The position numbers were made by a program, and so were the translations under genes. From VBAS01 sp963773465 (GTDB lineage: Bacteria > Bacteroidota > Bacteroidia > Chitinophagales > Chitinophagaceae): a DNA stretch of 64,000 nt. Under the pieces are notes generated by a model, which saw only the letters and a list, made by a program, of their open reading frames with translations, had not been told where the DNA came from and made no database searches. Of the stretch, positions 45,236 through 54,366 are shown piece after piece; within the stretch, counting starts at the first letter, position 1, and the number at the start of each line of letters is the position of its first letter. Location of the stretch: contig CAVZBF010000001.1 of the NCBI GenBank assembly GCA_963773465.1, positions 2,103,713 through 2,167,712 of the forward strand, written 5' to 3'.

Positions 45236-47857
45236 TTAATATGTCAATGTAACTCCTGCACCTAAACCCATGTCACTATCATAGTGTGTTGAAAGAGCAA
45301 CCCATTTTGACACAACGTATCGAAAGCCGGCCATGTATTCTTTGTCCGTATTTGCCATAAAATTAAATCTCAATCGAGACGTAACAGGAATGTCTTCCCT
45401 GCTCAACTGGAATCTGAACTTGCCATTTCCATCTACTCTTGCATCTGCCATTACCAACCAAGGCAAAGTGTATTCAACACCGATAATAAAAGTTTTGCGA
45501 TCATTCTTATTACTAATTTGACCAAAGAGATTTTTTTCCGGATTCATTTTCTCCATATCATCGAGTTTTTTATAGTGATAATCAAACCCGATGTATGGAA
45601 ACAACCATTGATTCACACCAAGGTATCTACCAAAAAAGGTTTCGCTTTCAAATCCATGATGGCTTGAATATCCCAAATGCCAAATCTGTCTAAGTGTATA
45701 GCGATCCCAGGAAACCATTGCTTCTCCATCACTGCCGTTAGTCTCGATACCTGCTCTGACCATAAGGTGAGCCATATTCTGATCTTTATGCCTTCTAAAC
45801 ATTTGGTAAGCTTTCTCAGCATCAGGTAATTCGGGATTTACTGGTGAGTTATTATAAGTGAACACCCTACCCATTCCCGCCATCATGTGAAAAAGAATAT
45901 GGCAATGAAAAAACCAATTGCCACTCTGATTTGCTGCAAACTCAATCGTATCAGTTTCCATTGGCATTATATCGATCACATTCTTTAGGGGTGAAAATTC
46001 GGCCTGGCTGTTTACAACCCTGAAATCATGACCATGCAGGTGCATGGGGTGCCTCATCATTGAATTGTTAGTAATTACAATTCTCAATACCTCACCTTTA
46101 TTGATCATGATCCTGTCTGATTCTTTAACTGTCTTATTGTCTATTGTCCATACATACCGATTCATATTTCCCGTCAGCGTAAAATGAAGTGATTTAATAG
46201 GGCTATCTGGCAATGTAGTTTTTACAGGTGATCGAAGCATATCATAATTCAGGGTAACAATGTCGGTGCTGGCACTCATATTCATCCCTTGCATGTCGTT
46301 CATCTTAATCATGTTCATCGTTGAACTATCACTCTTTGACTTATCCATATTCATATGCTGTGAATGATCTATTTGCATCGTATCAGTTTCAGCACCTTCA
46401 CCAGTAATCTCAGGATACATAACTGAGTTCATATCCATTTTTTGATTGCTCATGTTCATTCCCATATCATCCATACTTCCATCCATATTCATCATGTCGT
46501 TCATCATTTTCATTCCTTCAAAATATTTTAAGCGTGGAAGCGTAGGTGCAGGCATCTTGTGTCCTGATCCTAACCATAAAGAAGAAAACCCTGTTCTGTC
46601 TTCTGATGTTGCCCTGAATTCATAACTCATATTTTGCGGAATGGTTACAACTACATCATATGTTTCAGCAGGTGCAATGATTAGTCTGGTTACATCCACA
46701 GGAACCATATCATTACCATCATTCCCAACTACGGTAATTTTTCCGCCTGCAAATCCTAACCAGAAATAAGAGGATGCACCGGCATTGACCACTTTTAATT
46801 TTATTCTCTCACCATCTTTAAATTCCGGTGCAGTCGTTTCCTTTTTACCATTTAATAAAAATCGTTCATAGTAAACATCACTTACATCCATAGCCTTCAT
46901 TCGTTTCCATTCGTTAGTAAGTTTTGTTTTGAAATGACCTTCTTTGATAGCTTCTGCATAACTCTGTACACTTCCTTTTTTAATAGCAAACCAATCATTC
47001 GCTGTACGAAGTCTTCTTTGAATTTGCATTGGGTTATCATCCGACCATTCACTTAAAACGACAGTATATTCCTTATCAAATAATTTATTATTCATCGACA
47101 TAGAAGAATGAGTATTTATTGTTTCACTCATTTGTACGTCTTCCCTTGTTTTAAATAACAATGCTCCATACATTCCCGCCTGTTCTTGCAATGAACTATG
47201 AGAGTGATACCAATAAGTACCATTTTGTACGACTTTGAATTTGTATAAATGCGTTTGTCCCGGATGTACTGGTGCAGTAGTTAAAAACGGAACTCCATCA
47301 GCCTGATTGGGCAAGATCACTCCATGCCAATGGAACGAAGTTTCTTCTTTCAACATATTGTGGAGATAAATTTCCGCCGTATCACCTTCCGTGAACACCA
47401 AGGCAGGTCCAGGAATAGAACCATTGATTGCAATAGCCATACGTGATTTACCAGTGAAGTTTACCATTGTATCTTTTACATACAGATCATAACGAATTGT
47501 TTTTCCCGGTTGAACATACACTATGCTTTGAATCTGATCTGCAACATCAGTTTTTACCGAATCCATTGACATTTTATCATCATGTATATGAGTTTCCGCT
47601 TTCTTTAAAATATCCTTCCTCAGATCCATTTCTTTCATGTCATTCTGCTGCGGTTTCTTTTCTGGTTCTTTAGGAACAACTTTAGAGGGTGTTACTTTTG
47701 TTGTTTTCTTTTCCAAAGTCATTCCGCATAGTGGACATTTGCCAGGCTTATCCTTTTTTATTTCTGGATGCATAGGACAAGTATAAATGACTTTAGTCTG
47801 AGCATCGGCAAAACAATATGCACTGATCATTAATACGATGAAAAATATCTTTTTCAT
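45236..47857 (-). CDS. copA: HMBD - multicopper oxidase - CopB-like fusion (CopA/PcoA type)
   Basis: Protein of 873 residues: a signal peptide; an HMBD (YTCPMHPEIKKDKPGKCPLCG, 25-48); a three-cupredoxin multicopper oxidase with HWHG, HSH, HPMHLHGHDF and HCHILFHMMAGM copper motifs; a Met/His-rich loop of about 80 residues before the last cupredoxin; then about 190 residues of CopB/PcoB-like outer-membrane sequence (RQIWHLGYSSHHGFESETFFGRYLG, IIGVEYTLPWLVMADARVDGNG) ending in TLTY. In Proteobacteria CopA and CopB are separate proteins. Periplasmic oxidation of Cu(I) is the expected role. It is followed by the ATPase gene after 77 bp. Confidence 0.93.
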   Translation of the reverse strand: MKKIFFIVLMISAYCFADAQTKVIYTCPMHPEIKKDKPGKCPLCGMTLEKKTTKVTPSKVVPKEPEKKPQQNDMKEMDLRKDILKKAETHIHDDKMSMDSVKTDVADQIQSIVYVQPGKTIRYDLYVKDTMVNFTGKSRMAIAINGSIPGPALVFTEGDTAEIYLHNMLKEETSFHWHGVILPNQADGVPFLTTAPVHPGQTHLYKFKVVQNGTYWYHSHSSLQEQAGMYGALLFKTREDVQMSETINTHSSMSMNNKLFDKEYTVVLSEWSDDNPMQIQRRLRTANDWFAIKKGSVQSYAEAIKEGHFKTKLTNEWKRMKAMDVSDVYYERFLLNGKKETTAPEFKDGERIKLKVVNAGASSYFWLGFAGGKITVVGNDGNDMVPVDVTRLIIAPAETYDVVVTIPQNMSYEFRATSEDRTGFSSLWLGSGHKMPAPTLPRLKYFEGMKMMNDMMNMDGSMDDMGMNMSNQKMDMNSVMYPEITGEGAETDTMQIDHSQHMNMDKSKSDSSTMNMIKMNDMQGMNMSASTDIVTLNYDMLRSPVKTTLPDSPIKSLHFTLTGNMNRYVWTIDNKTVKESDRIMINKGEVLRIVITNNSMMRHPMHLHGHDFRVVNSQAEFSPLKNVIDIMPMETDTIEFAANQSGNWFFHCHILFHMMAGMGRVFTYNNSPVNPELPDAEKAYQMFRRHKDQNMAHLMVRAGIETNGSDGEAMVSWDRYTLRQIWHLGYSSHHGFESETFFGRYLGVNQWLFPYIGFDYHYKKLDDMEKMNPEKNLFGQISNKNDRKTFIIGVEYTLPWLVMADARVDGNGKFRFQLSREDIPVTSRLRFNFMANTDKEYMAGFRYVVSKWVALSTHYDSDMGLGAGVTLTY

Positions 47858-47954
47858 TTCCCTTTTATTTTTTCTGTCTTAAACCGCCTTTTATTGTTAC
47901 AGCCCAATCAATGTGTAGCATTTTATTTTCTTTTGAGAGATGGGTTTTTTATGA

Positions 47955-48440
47955 CTATTGATTTATGGTATCAACAACGTTACCACAAGTGAGCATTGCA
48001 TTCCCGTAATAAGGATTTTTGATCGCCTTTTCATTACTAAGCCAGTATGTTTTTTTCATTGGACAATACTGCTTGTAAATTGGATCAGCTGTGAGCTTTA
48101 CAGCCTTGGCCAATGTTGCCATATTATTTGAAAGGTTGGCAAAATACTCACGTTGCTTATTAATGTCTTTAGATTCTGAAATAGGAGTAGCATCCTTTAG
48201 CAATGCATTGATATTGCCTTCGGAAATGAGTTTATAGTCTAGACTGTTTGCCGTTTTTATAAACTCCTGTGCTCTTGTGGAAACAACATTTCCATTTCCT
48301 GCAACTAAAGCATCTTTGAGTTGGTAATATTGAACGAGTAGTTGCGATAACTGACGTTGTTCTGTGCTATCCTGGGCTATGCCTTTTTGAACAAATACTG
48401 TCGCCAGGAAAGCTACCGCTACAAAAATTATTTTTTTCAT
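47955..48440 (-). CDS. DUF3347 periplasmic protein
   Basis: Protein of 161 residues with a signal peptide (MKKIIFVAVAFLATVFVQKGIAQ). It has the DUF3347 pattern: a helical LLVQYYQLKDALVAGN start and a C-terminal YCPMKKTYWLS segment with the conserved Cys-Pro-Met and a later Cys (MLTCGNV). DUF3347 is found alone or fused to efflux adaptor proteins in Bacteroidota and is associated with copper export; the CPM motif may bind copper. It lies 97 bp upstream of the multicopper oxidase gene. Confidence 0.85.
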   Translation of the reverse strand: MKKIIFVAVAFLATVFVQKGIAQDSTEQRQLSQLLVQYYQLKDALVAGNGNVVSTRAQEFIKTANSLDYKLISEGNINALLKDATPISESKDINKQREYFANLSNNMATLAKAVKLTADPIYKQYCPMKKTYWLSNEKAIKNPYYGNAMLTCGNVVDTINQ

Positions 48441-48576
48441 GTTAAATGATTTAATGTTTTAAATGATAATTACGAGGTATTTCAAACCGTTAGAAATCCT
48501 GCTAAAAGTTATTTACAACAATCCTTTTTTCTCACAAAGATTATTTTGAAAAATTTCCAAAAGGAACTTGCTATCA

Positions 48577-49317
48577 TTACAGCAAAGTTAAAAGCATTAT
48601 GGCACTCATGGCGATCATTAAGCCATCTTCGATTACAGTTATAGTGGTCATGGGTAAATTAAACACATCGCCCAGGCAAGCACATTTGATCTTTCTTTTA
48701 TTCAATACACTTTGCAGAACTCCAACTATACTAATACTCATAACTATAAAGGTTACTCCATTTGTAATTATAGGGTTAAATCCTGTTAAAAAAGCAATGG
48801 CTAATGCCAGTTCGGTAAAAGCATATAAATGACCCCATCCTTGCCACTTCTTCGCCACAATATCATACATACCGTAACTCTCTGCAAAACCTTTCAGGTT
48901 AAGTAATTTGAAAAATGAGAATACCAAAAAGAATCCGGCCATGAAGTGCGCCATCCATCTATGCCATATGAATGTTCCGCTTATCACTTCAATTAAGATT
49001 GTCACGCCAACTATATAACCAAAGATCAGTAATATCGGCTTGTAGGTCTCGATCCCTGATTTTGGTTCGTCAAGCTCGGAATTAACATTTGTTACATGAT
49101 AACTATGGTTTGATTCACTGATCTGATATTTCGGATATTCTTTTAAAGCTTCAGCTAATTCGGCGGTTGAAATGTGCTTATCCATGTCAATTGCTACCTG
49201 CCCTTTGGCAAGATCAATCATAACATTTTTTACGCCTTTGACTTTTGATAAGAGACTCTGAACTTTTGCCTGGCAACCGCTACATGTCATTCCGCTAACG
49301 TCATAGGTATGTGTCAT
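48577..49317 (-). CDS. HMA domain fused to MauE/DoxX-like membrane domain
   Basis: Protein of 246 residues. Residues 1-68 are a heavy-metal-associated ferredoxin-like domain with the MTCSGCQAKV copper motif. Four hydrophobic helices follow (about 92-115, 125-140, 160-180, 185-205 and a last one at 220-245), with conserved MauE-like features (GWGHLYAFTELALAI, CACLGDVFNLPMT). MauE relatives handle redox or metallocentre assembly in membranes. The combination suggests copper delivery into or across the membrane, or reductive handling; this is inferred. It is a common companion of CopA-like oxidases in Bacteroidota. Confidence 0.85.
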   Translation of the reverse strand: MTHTYDVSGMTCSGCQAKVQSLLSKVKGVKNVMIDLAKGQVAIDMDKHISTAELAEALKEYPKYQISESNHSYHVTNVNSELDEPKSGIETYKPILLIFGYIVGVTILIEVISGTFIWHRWMAHFMAGFFLVFSFFKLLNLKGFAESYGMYDIVAKKWQGWGHLYAFTELALAIAFLTGFNPIITNGVTFIVMSISIVGVLQSVLNKRKIKCACLGDVFNLPMTTITVIEDGLMIAMSAIMLLTLL

Positions 49318-49414
49318 TGTTTTGAAATTTATACCACAAACCTACATCTGCTGTGAGTGAACACTGTTACACAATTACGGCAGTGATTTATAAAATTTTG
49401 CAGTGTCTCTTCTT

Positions 49415-50740
49415 TTAATGACGATGAACATGATGTGAATGTTGGTTGGCGTCTTTGCTTCCGTCGATTACTTCAAAGTTTGCCATCATACCGGCCTCAT
49501 GATGCTCTAAAATATGGCAATGATACATCCACATGCCAGTACGATTATCGGGCATCCATGCGATTTTTATTTTACTTCTTGGAGTTAAATTATAAGTGTC
49601 CTTCCAGGCCCTGTATTCAGGAGCCTTTCCATTCTCCTCAATTACCTGGAAAAAACCACCGTGTAAGTGAAAAGGATGATCCATTAAACTTGTATTACTT
49701 ATTTCCCAAATCTGCAATTCACCTGCTTTTACTGGTTTATCGTCTACATGAATTTTATTGTTTACAAGAAAATTCATTCCATTTTTTAGACTTGGGCCCA
49801 CCGAAAACTTAATATGTCTTGTTACCTGTGCGTCTTGTGGTGCAAGTGGTTCGATAGTTCTGAATCTTTCAGGGATATTCGCAATAGAAGTTTTCTTTTT
49901 ACCTATCTGCACGGTTGCAAATGCCTGCCGTTTTGATTTCAGAAAAGTCATTCGGTTGTAGGCCAATGACTCTATTAAAAAATTTTCTCCTTCATTAAAT
50001 GGTCCTGCAATAACATCTATTCTCTCGCCTGGCGTCAATAAAATCTTGCTGACTGTTATGGGGCTTTCTAATAATCCTCCATCAGTTCCAATTATCTGAA
50101 AAGGCTTACCTCCCATATATAAATAAAAGTATCTCGCACTTGATGAATTGATAAACCTCCATCTTTCCTTTTGTCCAGAATGAACATCTATCACGGGTTT
50201 TTCTTTCCCATTTATCAGCAGCGTGTTTCCCTGGCGGCCATCATGTCTTTCCTTAATGCGTGGAAAAAACCAGCCTGGTTTAGTAAACTTGTTCTTGGCA
50301 TCCAGCTTCATATCATCAATCATGAATACCCTTTCTGCGTCGGTTATTACTGATTCAACAGGATCTTCAACGATCAAAGCTCCATACATTCCTCTTTCCA
50401 TTTGAACAGTTTCATTTGCATGAGAGTGAAACCAAAATGTCGCGGCATCCGGCAATTGAAAACGATATTCAAAAGATTCACCTGGTTTAATAGGTTCCTG
50501 AACTGCTCCGGTTCCATCCATTGAAGAAGAAATACGCAGGCCATGCCAATGTATTAGAGTTGGCTCTTCAAGCTCATTCTTAACCCTGATGATCATGGTA
50601 TCGCCAACTTTTGCTTTTAAGGTAGGAGCGGGAATCTGTTTATTGAAACCCCAGGCAGTAATTGGTTTGCCAGGTGCTATATCCCATTGGAATTTACTTG
50701 CTGTAAGATTGTACTCAACAGTTTGGTTTTGATGTTTCAT
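49415..50740 (-). CDS. Multicopper oxidase without signal peptide, His-rich tail
   Basis: Protein of 441 residues. All four copper motifs are visible: HWHGL, WFHSHANE, HPFHLHGGFF and HCHILEHHEAGMM. The N-terminus (MKHQNQTVEYNLTASKF) is not a signal peptide, and the upstream sequence does not extend the frame usefully, so export must be by another route or the enzyme is cytoplasmic. The C-terminus ends in a His-rich tail (HSHHVHRH). It differs from the 873-residue oxidase by lacking Met-rich loops and the CopB-like extension. It is monocistronic-looking, with 97 and 130 bp to its neighbours. Confidence 0.9.
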   Translation of the reverse strand: MKHQNQTVEYNLTASKFQWDIAPGKPITAWGFNKQIPAPTLKAKVGDTMIIRVKNELEEPTLIHWHGLRISSSMDGTGAVQEPIKPGESFEYRFQLPDAATFWFHSHANETVQMERGMYGALIVEDPVESVITDAERVFMIDDMKLDAKNKFTKPGWFFPRIKERHDGRQGNTLLINGKEKPVIDVHSGQKERWRFINSSSARYFYLYMGGKPFQIIGTDGGLLESPITVSKILLTPGERIDVIAGPFNEGENFLIESLAYNRMTFLKSKRQAFATVQIGKKKTSIANIPERFRTIEPLAPQDAQVTRHIKFSVGPSLKNGMNFLVNNKIHVDDKPVKAGELQIWEISNTSLMDHPFHLHGGFFQVIEENGKAPEYRAWKDTYNLTPRSKIKIAWMPDNRTGMWMYHCHILEHHEAGMMANFEVIDGSKDANQHSHHVHRH

Positions 50741-50870
50741 ATTCTGATTTTTTTATTTTTAATTGATGAAGCAAAGCTATAGCCATACATGGGCAGTAAT
50801 GTTACACAACTTTGGAATCGATTTATAAAATTTTGAGACTTTTAAAACAAAAATATTCTACAGATACGAA

Positions 50871-52046
50871 TTAATTGTAATCGAGTGTGAGCTTAACAAA
50901 ATTAGAAAAGGCATTTCCATACTCTTCCTTAATTCCTTTCAAACAAACATCTATAATATAACTACCACTTTGGTTATCGTAATGAATAATATCTGCATTT
51001 TTAAATTGAGAAACCTGTTTTTCCGATTCTTCGCTTTGTTTTAATACATGAAGTTCATTGATCTTTCCAGAATTTATTCTATCTGTGGATATGATGGTTA
51101 ATCCGTGTTTTGTGGTAATGCTGTTACCCTCGGTCACGACAGCTAAGATAGATGCAGGCATTGTACGGGCATTTATATCAAATAGTGCAGCAAGATCCAT
51201 TTCATTCATTCCATTTTGCGGCAATATGCCAACATTTTTGTTTTCTTTAAAGAGCACTTTATTTAATACGGATAGTTTTGCCGAGCCCGTCAAGGCATCA
51301 CTAATATGATCTTGTCTGATATCTTTATGAGGATAGTTGATCTTCTTCAAGATTTCTAACATTGTTTCCCGTCCGAATAAACGTTGTATTACTTTCAAAC
51401 TTCCATCGGTCGCATTGGATACGCCAGCCGTGCTATATAAATTTCCGCTTTCCGTTACACTTATATTTTGAACCCAAATAGGTTTTGTAAATTTCTTCCT
51501 CAACACGTCGTGGCCGGTTGCATGTGAGGTAAGGTGAACGCCGTCATAGATACCGGATGCTGCTGCAGTCCATGCGCCATCACAAATTGATAAGAATAGA
51601 ACAGAATCGTTGACACGGCTTTGTATCCACTTGATTTTTTCTGCGGATTCAGGTTCATGCATGAATGGAATTACAATTACATCTGGATTTATTTTTAATG
51701 AATCGACCTCGCTGTAAGTGAAATTAGGAAGCACAAATGGGCCATTCTCTGTAACTATTGGGTATTTTTTTTGAGCAGCTATGTACACATTTGCTTTACC
51801 AGTCTCGTTAAAAAGATAATACGGTGTTAGCATGTCAAACGTTTCTGTCATGTCGTTATCTGCCATTATTATTACGGTCTTCTTTGTGCTATCGAAGACA
51901 GGATAGGTCCAATTAAAATTTGTTGTGCCTGTATATGGAGGCAAGTATGTAAGCTCCCTTATCGGCTTTAGCTTTACATATACAACTGTAGAAATAGCCA
52001 GAAGAATTAAGACTGTTACTGCTATTCTTTTAAATGTCTTTTTCAT
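50871..52046 (-). CDS. Membrane-anchored DJ-1/PfpI-like protein
   Basis: Protein of 391 residues with one N-terminal helix (10-25) and an exported DJ-1/PfpI domain. The nucleophile elbow is LSICDGAW, where family members usually have CTGA, followed by a His-containing segment and STAGVSNATDG, which resembles the AraC-type (GlxA) branch N-terminal domain. The last 130 residues are not recognised. It is next to two AraC regulators, one of which also carries a DJ-1 domain, so it may be a GlxA relative that lost DNA binding and became membrane-tethered. Function unknown. Confidence 0.75.
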   Translation of the reverse strand: MKKTFKRIAVTVLILLAISTVVYVKLKPIRELTYLPPYTGTTNFNWTYPVFDSTKKTVIIMADNDMTETFDMLTPYYLFNETGKANVYIAAQKKYPIVTENGPFVLPNFTYSEVDSLKINPDVIVIPFMHEPESAEKIKWIQSRVNDSVLFLSICDGAWTAAASGIYDGVHLTSHATGHDVLRKKFTKPIWVQNISVTESGNLYSTAGVSNATDGSLKVIQRLFGRETMLEILKKINYPHKDIRQDHISDALTGSAKLSVLNKVLFKENKNVGILPQNGMNEMDLAALFDINARTMPASILAVVTEGNSITTKHGLTIISTDRINSGKINELHVLKQSEESEKQVSQFKNADIIHYDNQSGSYIIDVCLKGIKEEYGNAFSNFVKLTLDYN

Positions 52047-52138
52047 TTTGTAACGATTTTTGTTTACGAGTCAAAAGTATTTCACCCGCTGACCGTGACT
52101 CTTATATTACTTTGGGGATAGTTTATATAATTCTGGCA

Positions 52139-52714
52139 TCACACCTGATCCAGTGTCTTTCGCTTTGCAATACCAATTCCCTTGAAATGGGACGGAGTTA
52201 ACCCAGTTACTTTTTTGAACTGGCTTGAAAGATGTGCCACGCTGCTATAATCCAGCTCGAAAGCAATTTCTGACAAACTAAGCTGGCCGTAAACGAGCAG
52301 TTCTTTTGCTTTTTCTATGCGATGCATGATAAAGAAATTCTCAATTGTCCTGCCTTCAGTATCTGAAAAGAGTTTACTTAAAGAAGTGTATTCCTGGTGC
52401 AGGCTGGATGATAAATAATTAGATAATTTTATTTTTCTTTCTTTATCATCAACTTCGTTGCGGGCTTTTTTTATAACCAATTGTTTAATTTTCTCAATTG
52501 TTTCACCGACACGACTATCAATTAATTCAAGGCCAATTTTTCCAAGTTTTTCTTTCAAGGCTTCCCTGTCCTTGTCTTCTATGTTATTGCAAAGGTGAAT
52601 TTCACCTACCAAAACTTCATGATATGGGATGCGTAAAGATTTCAGAATTTCTTCCACAGAAAGAACACATCTGTGGCAAACCATATTTTTTACTATGAGA
52701 ATGTTTGATATCAT
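52139..52714 (-). CDS. AraC-family regulator with N-terminal metal-binding-like (HMA) domain
   Basis: Protein of 191 residues. The N-terminal 65 residues look like an HMA domain, with MVCHRC in place of the usual M-x-C-x-x-C and the same beta-alpha-beta length. The C-terminal 110 residues are an AraC HTH (LSEIAFELDYSSVAHLSSQFKKVTGLTPSHFK). The CxxC suggests direct Cu(I) sensing, and its place at the end of the copper block makes it the prime candidate regulator. The linker is helical. It is separated by 34 bp from the GlxA-type gene upstream, so the two may be co-transcribed. Confidence 0.85.
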   Translation of the reverse strand: MISNILIVKNMVCHRCVLSVEEILKSLRIPYHEVLVGEIHLCNNIEDKDREALKEKLGKIGLELIDSRVGETIEKIKQLVIKKARNEVDDKERKIKLSNYLSSSLHQEYTSLSKLFSDTEGRTIENFFIMHRIEKAKELLVYGQLSLSEIAFELDYSSVAHLSSQFKKVTGLTPSHFKGIGIAKRKTLDQV

Positions 52715-52748
52715 GACTCAACGATTAGGTTTATATTATCTGTCACTC

Positions 52749-53675
52749 CTATGATTTCTTTAAGATCCTTTGCAATTGCCTCGCAGTTTTAAATCCGCAT
52801 TTTGAAGCTATATATTCTATTGTGTATTCCGGGTTATTTAGCATTGTGCTGGCATATTCTTTTCTTAACATTGTAAGATATTCCAGGACAGTGGAACCAG
52901 TTTTTTCCTTAAACACCCTGCTAAGATTTCTTGAGCTCATACCCACAAGTGAGGCAAGCGATTCTATATCATTTTCTTTAGAAAGATTATCAATAAGAAA
53001 ATCCTGCACCTCATGGATTTGTGGATTAATATGATTTCTGTAGTCAAGATAAATGCTTTGTTGTCTATGTTTACCACTACGTCTGTGATAAACAACAAGG
53101 CCTCTTGCTACTTTATGCGTAAAAAGCGGACCTTTTAAATCTTCAAGGATAGCCAAAGCAAGATCAATGCCTGCACTGATGCCAGCACTTGTATAAACAT
53201 TATTACTTTTAATAAATAAGATATCAGATAGAACTTTTGCCTGAGGAAATTGTTTTTGCAATTCACTTACCCGTCTCCAATGAGTAGTACATTCTGTATC
53301 CTTTAATAACCCCGCATGGCCTAAAGCAAAAGCTCCGGAACATATTGAACAAGGAGTTACTTTCTTATCTGAACATTCTTTTAGCCATTTAAAGAATTCT
53401 CTTTCTGCCTTGAATGGAATGCTGTTCACATAATCATTGTCCATACCAGGAACGAAGACAAAATCACCCTCCTTTAACTTCGCTTCTTTATAATTCTTTA
53501 TTTTTTCAAATCCGAGTCCCGCAGTACTTATAGGTGAATCCTGGAATTGATAGAACTCAATATCAATTTCGAACCCATAAAATTTAGCTTCAGTAAAAAC
53601 CTGTACTGGCCCCGCAAGGTCGAGTAGTTCAACAGTTGGCGGAATAATAAAAGCGACTTTTTGCATATCTAACAA
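52749..53675 (-). CDS. GlxA family AraC-type transcriptional regulator
   Basis: Protein of 308 residues: a DJ-1/PfpI-like domain (1-190; FIIPPTVELLDLAGPVQVF, CSICSGAFALGHAGLL, THWRR, TSAGISAGIDLAL) and a C-terminal AraC HTH (about 215-305; SLASLVGMSSRNLSRVFKEKTGSTVLEYL). This is the standard GlxA architecture, in which the first domain senses an unknown ligand. A 31-bp direct-repeat element shared with the 54.7-kb operon lies 50-80 bp upstream (53725-53755), so autoregulation and control of that operon are plausible. Confidence 0.9.
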   Translation of the reverse strand: MLDMQKVAFIIPPTVELLDLAGPVQVFTEAKFYGFEIDIEFYQFQDSPISTAGLGFEKIKNYKEAKLKEGDFVFVPGMDNDYVNSIPFKAEREFFKWLKECSDKKVTPCSICSGAFALGHAGLLKDTECTTHWRRVSELQKQFPQAKVLSDILFIKSNNVYTSAGISAGIDLALAILEDLKGPLFTHKVARGLVVYHRRSGKHRQQSIYLDYRNHINPQIHEVQDFLIDNLSKENDIESLASLVGMSSRNLSRVFKEKTGSTVLEYLTMLRKEYASTMLNNPEYTIEYIASKCGFKTARQLQRILKKS

Positions 53676-53724
53676 TTTCAGATTTACTATTGAATTATAA
53701 AGTTATCCTGAATACAATGACTTT

Positions 53725-53755
53725 AAAAGACAATAATCCGTCAAAAACGGACAAA
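53725..53755. promoter_or_regulatory. Tandem operator-like direct repeat upstream of glxA-type gene
   Basis: Two GACA-ending half sites with 21-bp periodicity (GACA at 53729-53732 and 53750-53753), the second inside GTCAAAAACGGACAA. The same 15-mer, with the same 21-bp spacing to a first half site, recurs at 54783-54813. Two-turn-spaced direct repeats are typical AraC-family operators. Confidence 0.55.
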
Positions 53756-53780
53756 AGAAAGCCGTCCCGGAAAGGACGGC
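53737..53780 (-). terminator. Rho-independent terminator
   Basis: On the minus strand GCCGTCC-tttccg-GGACGGC (stem 53761-53767 with 53774-53780, loop of 6) is followed by TTTCTTTTG, a T-rich run. It lies 24 bp beyond the end of the Cys-rich micro-ORF and ends the minus-strand operon from 54.7 kb. Confidence 0.7.
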
Positions 53781-53803
53781 TGAAAATGACGTGTAAATCG
53801 ACC

Positions 53804-53899
53804 TTATTTGCAATCTGCACAAGTACATGTAGAACCAAAATTGCAATCAGCACAGGTACAATTTACATTACTACATTTTGCGTTTCCGGCATTTTGCAA
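53804..53899 (-). CDS. Metallothionein-like Cys-rich micro-ORF
   Basis: The frame encodes about 31 residues with seven Cys, in two near-repeats: C-T-C-A-D-C-N and C-T-C-A-D-C-K, plus one Cys upstream. The CxCxxC pattern is typical of metal-thiolate peptides. No ATG is available; TTG at 53897-53899 is the only plausible start, one codon after the stop of the preceding DUF6010-like gene and in the same frame, so read-through of that TAA is an alternative. It ends 24 bp before a terminator. In a copper island a Cu(I)-binding peptide is the obvious reading. Too short for standard gene finding. Confidence 0.6.
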   Translation of the reverse strand: MQNAGNAKCSNVNCTCADCNFGSTCTCADCK

Positions 53900-53902
53900 A
53901 TC

Positions 53903-54304
53903 TTATGCGATAACTTTTTTATCCAGGAATTGTTTGCTAAAAACCAGTATGTAAATACCAATTATAAAATCAAGAGATGAACAGAACAAATCGTAATGCG
54001 GGGGTATTAAACTTGCATCTCTAAAGAAAGTATATGCTAAGTCCCAACATCCATGCAGGAAATAGCCAATAGCCAAAATATATATACTCTTTTTAATTCC
54101 ATAATATGCTAATAAAAGGAACACAATTGCCTGAATTGAATTAATGATTAAAGCCTTTAAATCCGTCCAGACATAACCAACATAGAGGAAACCAATACCT
54201 GAGAGTATAAGTCCATATGCTGTTTTTTTATCAACCAGTTTAAAAATTACAACCAGTAATATGGTTAAGAGGCCCGATAGAACGCCGATAGCTACAGCAG
54301 TCAT
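53903..54304 (-). CDS. DUF6010-like four-helix membrane protein
   Basis: Protein of 133 residues, almost wholly hydrophobic, with four predicted helices and a conserved-looking GYFLHGCWDLAYTFF segment followed by IPPHYDLFCSSLDFIIG. I associate the HGxWD pattern with DUF6010, tentatively. The His, Asp and Cys within or near membrane helices could bind metal. Its TAA is followed directly, in frame, by the Cys-rich micro-ORF. It shares the operon with the secreted 118-residue protein upstream (62-bp gap). Confidence 0.65.
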   Translation of the reverse strand: MTAVAIGVLSGLLTILLVVIFKLVDKKTAYGLILSGIGFLYVGYVWTDLKALIINSIQAIVFLLLAYYGIKKSIYILAIGYFLHGCWDLAYTFFRDASLIPPHYDLFCSSLDFIIGIYILVFSKQFLDKKVIA

Positions 54305-54366
54305 TGTTTTGGTTTTTATTTGTTAGTTAAACAAAAGATACTATTAAGATGTTATTTACCATCTTT

